From: Gemmatimonadota bacterium
GTDB lineage: Bacteria; 4572-55; J002
Assembly: GCA_003697105.1 (NCBI GenBank)
Contig: RFFQ01000132.1
Location: 1 to 10,301 of the forward strand
Reading direction: 5' to 3'
Length of the DNA: 10,301 bases
Below, piece after piece: positions 1 to 4,697 of the stretch. The translations under genes were made by a program, and so were the position numbers. Every line of letters begins with the position of its first letter. The first letter of the stretch is position 1. The notes beneath the pieces are model-generated. The model ran no database searches and was not told the DNA's origin. It saw only the letters and a list, made by a program, of their open reading frames with translations.

Positions 1-249
1 AAAAGCAAAGAACCACCACCCATTGTCGATCAAGACTTTAGAAAAAGGCATCTGGCACTTGTGACGGTCTAAAATTCTCACAGGTCAGGTGATAGAACAA
101 ATTTATTTAAATTACCTTGCCATATAGATTTTGTCAATATGGGAAATCCAGCATAAAACCGCTTGACAACCCTGTTGCCTCCTTCTATTTTAGGCATCTT
201 AAATCTCGTCAGATTTTACTTCTGAACCCCGTTTAGTTAAGGAGTTTCC
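1..249. other. Window edge and upstream intergenic region
   Basis: No complete gene is visible. Two plus-strand frames are open from the first base and could be the 3' end of an upstream gene: one ends with TAA at 70-72 (ending ...ALVTV), the other with TGA at 62-64 (ending ...GIWHL). The second has fewer rare codons (the first uses AGA and AGG), but neither can be preferred with confidence. A minus-strand frame starting at 51 is also open to the edge, with no ribosome binding site. From about 73 to 160 the DNA is A/T-rich and non-coding, with a short AATTTATTTAAATT tract. A promoter for the next gene lies at 163-191. No convincing terminator is seen after 72. Confidence 0.4.
163..191 (+). 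promoter_or_regulatory. Sigma70-like promoter of the S41 gene
   Basis: A perfect -35 box TTGACA (163-168) is followed by a 17-base spacer and a -10 box TATTTT (186-191), 4 of 6 matches to TATAAT. Transcription would start near 198 and give a leader of about 50 bases before the ATG at 250. Consensus -35 and ideal spacing make this convincing if the host uses a standard housekeeping sigma factor. Confidence 0.6.
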
Positions 250-1770
250 ATGTTACAAGGTAAACGTAACCTGTTGATCCTACAAATCGTTTTGATAAGT
301 GTTTTTTCCTACGTATATGTTCAAGCCCGTGGCGATAATATCATCCAAAATCTGAATCTGTTTGGTCAGGTACTCAAAAATGTGGAAGAAAAATATGTAG
401 AAGAGGTCGATATGGCGAAGTTGTTGGAAGCCGCCACGGAGGGTTTGTTACGCCCGCTCGATCCTTACTGCCACTTGGTTGAAGCCGATGAACACGGTAA
501 CTTTCCACCACCTCATCACGGGAAATATGAGGTTGCCGGTTTGGTCCTCGGCGATTTTAACCACTCCCTGCGGATCGTCAGTACCTATGCTGGAAGCGAA
601 CCCGACCAGCGGGGTATCCGTTCCGGGGATTATATTTACAAAGTTAATGAGACCATTGTTCGTAATTTTTCCTTACCGGAATTGGTGCAATTGATTAACG
701 AAGTCGATACGGATACGTTGACCTTGGCAATTGTGCCGGTCGGTTCGCGCGGGTCGATCAATTACCGTTTCATGCGACCCGATGTGATCCAAAATAGTAC
801 CCCCCAAACCGTGCCTTATGCCTTTGTCACAGATGACCGGATCGGCTATGTACGGCTCGCTTATCTGACGGATCAAACGGCGGAAATCCTCAAGACGCAA
901 CTCGACCAGTTTGCCGCAAAAAACGTGACCCAGTTGGTTCTTGACCTGCGAGATTGTGCCAACGGTACCGTTGAAGAAGCCCAAGCGTTGGCGGAATTGT
1001 TCTTGCCCCGCGGGACAGTCTTTGCCGAGTTGAGCCATGACACCCATCAAGCACCCACCCAATTTAAAACCACCACCGCGCCAGTCTGGACGGGACCGGT
1101 TCTCCTGCTGACCAATCGGGGTACCGCCGGTATGGTGGAACTGCTTGCCGCCGCTATTGTTGAACATCAACGCGGTATCACCGTCGGGAAACCCACTAAC
1201 GGCAAAACCGGTTATCAGGAACTGTTGCCGGTAACTTCTACCTTGAAGATCGAACTCACCACCCGTGAATATCTCACTAGCCGTGGGAATTCACTCTTAC
1301 GTGAGGTCACGAAAGATGAAAATGGTGACGAAAAAGAGTTGCACCCCGCCGGCTTGAAACCCACGGTTGAAGTCAATGAAAAGTTGGATAAACGCTTTAT
1401 TCGCCAATTAGATGCCCAAAAATTGATCGATAAATTCGTCACAGATAAACCGTTGTTGCACGCTGATGCCCTCGATGAAGACGTACAGAAACAATTGCAG
1501 CAGTTCTTAGAAACCGAAAAATTTGAAACCGAAATCGAGCTTATTCAGGAATTATGGGACGATCTAAAACTCCGCTTGGAAGAAGCCTCATTACGCCACA
1601 ACCAAGGAGAGCTTGCCGCCGCTGAATTTGCCCTCACCCATGACCCACTGTACCAAGAAGCCGTTACCCTGTACAAAGGAATTACAACGACAGCTCAGCT
1701 AGTCGAACGGGGACAGGCGCGTCAGGTAAAAGCAGAAGCCGAGAAAACAGAGGAACCGGATCAAAATTAA
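250..1770 (+). CDS. S41 family (C-terminal processing protease-like) protein, probably catalytically inactive
   Basis: This is an exported or inner-membrane-anchored homologue of tail-specific proteases (CtpA/Prc). The start is fixed by TAAGGAG at 238-244, five bases before the ATG. Residues 7-26 form a signal peptide or anchor. Residues 36-75 match the S41 N-terminal helical region, including a YCHL-preceding LDP motif at 70-72. A PDZ domain spans about 93-165, and the S41 core about 195-375 (YVRLAY, LDLR, TNRGTAG, VGKPTNGKTG, REYLTSRG). The family's nucleophile motif TASASE reads TAGMVE here, so Gly294 stands where Ser is expected. Lys319 lies exactly 25 residues later, the normal Ser-Lys spacing, and is kept, as is Glu297. 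The NPGG loop after DLR is also changed (DCANG, 235-239). Residues about 380-506 are a charged helical tail. The fold assignment is firm. Inactivity is inferred from the missing nucleophile; it may act as a binding or scaffold protein. Confidence 0.9.
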   Translation: MLQGKRNLLILQIVLISVFSYVYVQARGDNIIQNLNLFGQVLKNVEEKYVEEVDMAKLLEAATEGLLRPLDPYCHLVEADEHGNFPPPHHGKYEVAGLVLGDFNHSLRIVSTYAGSEPDQRGIRSGDYIYKVNETIVRNFSLPELVQLINEVDTDTLTLAIVPVGSRGSINYRFMRPDVIQNSTPQTVPYAFVTDDRIGYVRLAYLTDQTAEILKTQLDQFAAKNVTQLVLDLRDCANGTVEEAQALAELFLPRGTVFAELSHDTHQAPTQFKTTTAPVWTGPVLLLTNRGTAGMVELLAAAIVEHQRGITVGKPTNGKTGYQELLPVTSTLKIELTTREYLTSRGNSLLREVTKDENGDEKELHPAGLKPTVEVNEKLDKRFIRQLDAQKLIDKFVTDKPLLHADALDEDVQKQLQQFLETEKFETEIELIQELWDDLKLRLEEASLRHNQGELAAAEFALTHDPLYQEAVTLYKGITTTAQLVERGQARQVKAEAEKTEEPDQN

Positions 1771-1794
1771 CCCCTGCAGGACTCCAAATTTATA

Positions 1795-1823
1795 TTGACT
1801 TTTAAGCAGAGTTCTGCTATTCT
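1795..1823 (+). promoter_or_regulatory. Sigma70-like promoter of the small membrane protein gene
   Basis: The -35 box TTGACT (1795-1800, 5 of 6) is separated by exactly 17 bases from the -10 box TATTCT (1818-1823, 4 of 6). Transcription would start near 1830, about 43 bases before the ATG at 1873. The TTG inside the -35 box opens an in-frame extension of the gene, but it is better explained as promoter sequence than as a start codon. Confidence 0.6.
1805..1818. promoter_or_regulatory. Perfect dyad between -35 and -10 boxes, possible operator
   Basis: AGCAGA, two bases (GT), then TCTGCT form a perfect 6-bp inverted repeat. It lies within the promoter spacer and touches the first base of the -10 box. 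A repressor or activator bound here would directly affect RNA polymerase. No regulator family is identified by the sequence. Confidence 0.35.
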
Positions 1824-1862
1824 ACAAGCCAATCGACATGCCATTCCTAAAAAATTAAGTTC

Positions 1863-1867
1863 GGAGG
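1863..1867 (+). promoter_or_regulatory. Ribosome binding site deciding the start at 1873
   Basis: GGAGG lies five bases before the ATG at 1873. This places the true start 26 codons inside the longest open frame, whose TTG at 1795 has no such site and lies in a promoter. Confidence 0.75.
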
Positions 1868-1872
1868 ATGAA

Positions 1873-2346
1873 ATGCTTCCCACACGTTTTTCCAATGCCT
1901 CTCAAAAAGGCTGGATTGCCGACGTTATTGTGATTATTCTGATTATTGCCGTTGCCGTAGCACTGGTTTATATCATTGAATATCCGTATCGGATTGAGAA
2001 GGAGATCGAATACAATCAGAAAGAAATGGAAGCACGTGAGAACTTAACCCGAATTGCAAAGGCGTTAGAGCAGTATAAGCGAGATTTTGGGGAATATACG
2101 GATCGAAAATTGTTACTGCGGCGGTATGACAAAGATGTAGATCAACTGCGAGACCCAATGACTTTTGAAGGTTATACCATTGAACTCGTACGTACCCCGC
2201 AAGATACAACCTATACCATTCGATCACCTTACGAACCATTTGGCAGCATCATCAATGGTGTTCGGACGTGGATTGGGCGTCCGGTTTCATTGCCCCCAGA
2301 TAGTACTGCGACAAAAGAAGGAGAACCCGCTGACGCCAACCCCTAA
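1873..2346 (+). CDS. Small single-pass membrane protein, pseudopilin-like, function unknown
   Basis: The product has 157 residues. A short hydrophilic N-terminus (1-13) precedes one hydrophobic segment (about 15-36, rich in Ile and Val). A charged amphipathic helix follows (about 38-72, probably coiled coil), and then a small globular part (75-140) and a disordered acidic tail. The pattern of a hydrophobic helix followed by ALEQYKRDFGEY (64-75), then DPMTFEGYTIEL (94-105) and YTIRSPYEPFG, resembles the GspG/type IV pseudopilin plan (AL-x-x-YK-x-D-x-x-x-Y, then DPWG-x-x-Y). The prepilin peptidase site (Gly followed by FTLIE) is absent, so it cannot be called a classical pilin. It has its own promoter just after the S41 gene and a strong terminator downstream, so it is probably monocistronic or the last gene of an S41 transcript. 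The gene is certain from the ribosome binding site and composition. The family link is weak. Confidence 0.8.
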   Translation: MLPTRFSNASQKGWIADVIVIILIIAVAVALVYIIEYPYRIEKEIEYNQKEMEARENLTRIAKALEQYKRDFGEYTDRKLLLRRYDKDVDQLRDPMTFEGYTIELVRTPQDTTYTIRSPYEPFGSIINGVRTWIGRPVSLPPDSTATKEGEPADANP

Positions 2347-2376
2347 GATGAATCATATCCGCCGAACTTGTGATAC

Positions 2377-2417
2377 AAAAATGTGTGATCGAAATGGTTT
2401 CGATCACGCATTTTTTT
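2377..2417 (+). terminator. Strong intrinsic terminator after the small membrane protein gene
   Basis: A 14-base arm (2381-2394, ATGTGTGATCGAAA) pairs with 2398-2411 (TTTCGATCACGCAT) through a three-base loop TGG. All pairs are Watson-Crick except one U-G wobble. A run of seven T follows (2411-2417), and A residues lie before the stem, so it could also stop leftward transcription. It ends only 25 bases before the start of the next gene. Confidence 0.9.
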
Positions 2418-2442
2418 ATGCCCTTTTGGATGGACGTAGCTC

Positions 2443-3375
2443 ATGCCAGTTCACGCCGCGATTGATATTGGCACAAATGCCGTTCTGTTACTTATCGCTG
2501 ACATCTCGAAACAAGGTCTCACCCCGCTTCACCTAGAGACCCGTATTGCCCGTTTGGGGCAACAGGTACATCTTACGGGTGAGTTGACACCTTCTGCAAT
2601 AGATCAGGTCACAACCATTTTGCAGGATTACCAGCGGATAATCCAGAATTTTGGTGCGGAGCCGGTCCTTGTCACCGGTACAAGTGCCGCCCGAGATGCC
2701 AAAAACCAAAGTAAATTGGTGGAGGCGGTCCGGAAGACCACCGGCTGGCAACTGCGTATCCTCTCAGGAGAAGAAGAAGCTCGCCTGACCTTTGAGGGGG
2801 GTGTCCTTGGACTAACCCCGGATACTTCGCACATTTTGCTGGTCGATATTGGGGGTGGGAGTACCGAACTCGTGTGGGGTATCCCCTCACCGCCCTCAAT
2901 ATATGCCTCGATTAGCCTGAATTTAGGTGCGGTGCGGTTGTTGGAAAAATTCATTACCGCAGCCCCCACGCCGGAGCGTGAATATCATGCCCTGCAACAA
3001 GCGATCCGCGCCGAATTGGAAATGGTTCCCCAACCTCCCATCCCGCCGGTGACATTAGCCGGTGTCGCCGGAACGGTAACCACATTAGCCGCGATCCACT
3101 TTGGGCTGGCAGAAGAAATCCCCGGACAGCTGCATAACCAGAGACTTTCACGGCATGATATTCACCGGATCAACGGCCAACTTCGCCAACAATCTCTGTC
3201 CGAACGCCTCCAGACACCGGGTTTACACCCCGGCCGGGAAGATGTCATTATTGTTGGCGCAACCATCCTCGAAACAATTATGGAAATGTTCGGGTTTAAG
3301 ACAATCACCATTAGCGAATACGGCTTGCGCTACGGCGTATTGTGGGACTACATCTCTCAGACGGAACACCGATGA
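2443..3375 (+). CDS. Ppx/GppA family phosphatase (exopolyphosphatase or pppGpp phosphohydrolase), short form
   Basis: This cytosolic enzyme of the ASKHA fold has 310 residues, the size of the short two-domain Ppx/GppA form found in Aquifex; the longer E. coli enzymes carry extra C-terminal domains. Motifs appear in order: IDIGTN (7-12, phosphate 1 loop), GTSAARDAKN (79-88), SGEEEARL (108-115, with the catalytic Glu at about 112), VDIGGGSTEL (134-143, phosphate 2), LNLGAVRL (159-166), AGVAGTVTT (about 206-214), GREDVIIVGATIL and EYGLRYG near the end. Members hydrolyse polyphosphate or pppGpp; the substrate cannot be chosen from sequence. The usual GTNS-x-R reads GTNAVL, so Ser13 and the following basic residue are lost. 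No good ribosome binding site precedes the ATG, and the terminator lies just upstream. The stop overlaps the next start (ATGA at 3372-3375), so translation is probably coupled to the glycosyltransferase. Confidence 0.9.
   Translation: MPVHAAIDIGTNAVLLLIADISKQGLTPLHLETRIARLGQQVHLTGELTPSAIDQVTTILQDYQRIIQNFGAEPVLVTGTSAARDAKNQSKLVEAVRKTTGWQLRILSGEEEARLTFEGGVLGLTPDTSHILLVDIGGGSTELVWGIPSPPSIYASISLNLGAVRLLEKFITAAPTPEREYHALQQAIRAELEMVPQPPIPPVTLAGVAGTVTTLAAIHFGLAEEIPGQLHNQRLSRHDIHRINGQLRQQSLSERLQTPGLHPGREDVIIVGATILETIMEMFGFKTITISEYGLRYGVLWDYISQTEHR
3372..3375 (+). other. ATGA stop/start overlap (phosphatase to glycosyltransferase)
   Basis: The ATG of the glycosyltransferase (3372-3374) overlaps the TGA of the phosphatase (3373-3375). 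No clear Shine-Dalgarno sequence lies before it, so initiation probably depends on ribosomes finishing the upstream gene. Confidence 0.8.
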
Positions 3376-4697
3376 AAACCGTTTTGATTCTTGCATACTA
3401 TTTTCCGCCGTTGGGCATGGGTGGCGTTCAGCGTTCCGCGAAATTCGTCAAATACTTACACCGTTTGGGCTGGCGACCGGTGGTCCTAACCGTTGGCGAT
3501 ATTGACTATTACGCTTACGACCCGGAATTAATGCAAGACATCCCTTCGGAGGTAGCCATCCACCGGATTACCGCGCCAGAGCCAGTGGTCATCCGGCGAG
3601 TTGCCAACAGGTGGCGTAACCGGTGGGTCCGGAGATCGCCCGCTACAGCATCCCCCCAGACGGGTAAAAAATGGAGTGAGCGGTTACAATGGGTTCTTTT
3701 GCCGGATACCAAGTCGATCTGGTGCCAATGGGCGTTACCCACAGCGCTAAATTTGATTCGGGATCAGGCGGTTGATGTGATCTTCGCCACCGCACCGCCG
3801 TACTCTGTCACCGGTTTGGGGATGGCATTAGCCCGCAAAACAGGCAAGCCGCTGGTAGTGGATTTTCGGGATGATTGGACCGGTGGAGAATTTGACCGTT
3901 ACCCCACGCGATGGCACCGCCGGTGGGTTGAACGTTTAGAAACCCGGGTGCTACAGTATGCCAGTGCCGTGGTTTCCGTCGCCGAACCGATCACGCGCCG
4001 TTTTCAGCAAAAACTCGGCAGCCAACCGGAAAAATTCTATACCATCCCGAACGGATTTGATGCGGAAGATTTTACCCGACCCGCACTGCCACGCTCCGAA
4101 AAATTGACCTTTACGTACAGCGGTGCAGTCACTCCGGATCGAGACCCTACTCCCTTTTTACGGGCACTTTCCCGTGCCGTGCAAAGTCATCCGGAACTGC
4201 GGCATCACATCCGGTTTGTTTGTGTCGGAGCACATTTGGGAGTCGATGTTCGGGCGCTTGCCAACCACTTGGAATTATCATCAATGGTGGAATGGGTACC
4301 GTACCAACCACATTCCAAAAGTGTGGCATATCTGCTGGCATCGGATGTGCTGGTTTTATTGATAACCTCTGAAACCGCCCGGTCGGCGGATGTGCCCACC
4401 GGTAAAATTTATGAATATCTGGCGGCACAAAAACCGATTCTTGCCCTCGCGCCTGAAAATGGCATAGCGGCAAACATGATCCACATGTATGGCAGTGGTA
4501 TGGTGTGTGACCCAACACATGTGGATAAAATAGCAACTACCATTTGGCAATATTACCAACAGCTTAAAAGCGGCACATGGAACCCATCCCCACCGCTCCC
4601 CATAACCTGTTTTGAGCGCCAAACCTTAACTCGGCAACTCATTGATATTTTTGACACAATCATTTCAACCCAGAGGAACAGATCGACGAATGCGTAA
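3372..4697 (+). CDS. Glycosyltransferase, GT4-like GT-B fold
   Basis: The product has 441 residues and no signal peptide, so it should act at the cytoplasmic face in building a surface glycan. The N-terminal domain starts YYFPPLGMGGVQRSAKFVKYL (glycine-rich GT4 entry, about 9-29). The middle contains VDFRDDWTG (163-171) and a conserved VVSVAEPITRRF helix (200-211), then IPNGFD (225-230). The C-terminal donor-binding domain has YSGAVTPDRDP (249-259), LLASDVLVLL and VPTGKIYEYLAAQKPILAL (341-359), whose K-x-YEYLA-x-x-KP pattern is typical of GT4 nucleotide-sugar binding. The start at ATG 3372 is chosen over a GTG ten codons earlier because it begins the family motif MKTVLILAYYFPP and overlaps the phosphatase stop. 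The sugar donor and acceptor are not predictable. It sits between the phosphatase and the lytic transglycosylase in one operon. Confidence 0.88.
   Translation: MKTVLILAYYFPPLGMGGVQRSAKFVKYLHRLGWRPVVLTVGDIDYYAYDPELMQDIPSEVAIHRITAPEPVVIRRVANRWRNRWVRRSPATASPQTGKKWSERLQWVLLPDTKSIWCQWALPTALNLIRDQAVDVIFATAPPYSVTGLGMALARKTGKPLVVDFRDDWTGGEFDRYPTRWHRRWVERLETRVLQYASAVVSVAEPITRRFQQKLGSQPEKFYTIPNGFDAEDFTRPALPRSEKLTFTYSGAVTPDRDPTPFLRALSRAVQSHPELRHHIRFVCVGAHLGVDVRALANHLELSSMVEWVPYQPHSKSVAYLLASDVLVLLITSETARSADVPTGKIYEYLAAQKPILALAPENGIAANMIHMYGSGMVCDPTHVDKIATTIWQYYQQLKSGTWNPSPPLPITCFERQTLTRQLIDIFDTIISTQRNRSTNA

Noticed and set aside
60-84. TGTGA-N13-TCACA inverted repeat as a CRP-like site or terminator
   Set aside because: CRP-type sites have a 6-base spacer, and a 5-bp stem with a 13-base loop and no T run is too weak for a terminator.
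673-1170. 165-codon open frame antisense to the S41 gene
   Set aside because: There is no recognisable motif or ribosome binding site, and the sense strand carries the PDZ and S41 core.
1773-1780. CCTGCAGG palindrome just after the S41 stop
   Set aside because: An eight-base self-complementary sequence with no loop or T run is expected by chance and cannot form a terminator.
1795-1872. TTG start giving a 183-residue version of the small membrane protein
   Set aside because: The TTG is within a TTGACT -35 box and has no ribosome binding site, while GGAGG lies five bases before the ATG at 1873.
2418-2465. Fifteen-codon open frame overlapping the phosphatase start, as a possible leader peptide
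   Set aside because: Its ATG directly follows the T run of the terminator with no ribosome binding site, and the peptide shows no regulatory codon run.
3342-3371. GTG start of the glycosyltransferase ten codons upstream
   Set aside because: The extension overlaps the phosphatase end, has no ribosome binding site and precedes the family's usual MKTVLILAYYFPP opening; the ATG at 3372 makes a typical ATGA coupling.
4642-4689. TTG start of the lytic transglycosylase
   Set aside because: It would put 16 residues before a good signal peptide that starts at the ATG at 4690 (MRKPVLLIWG).
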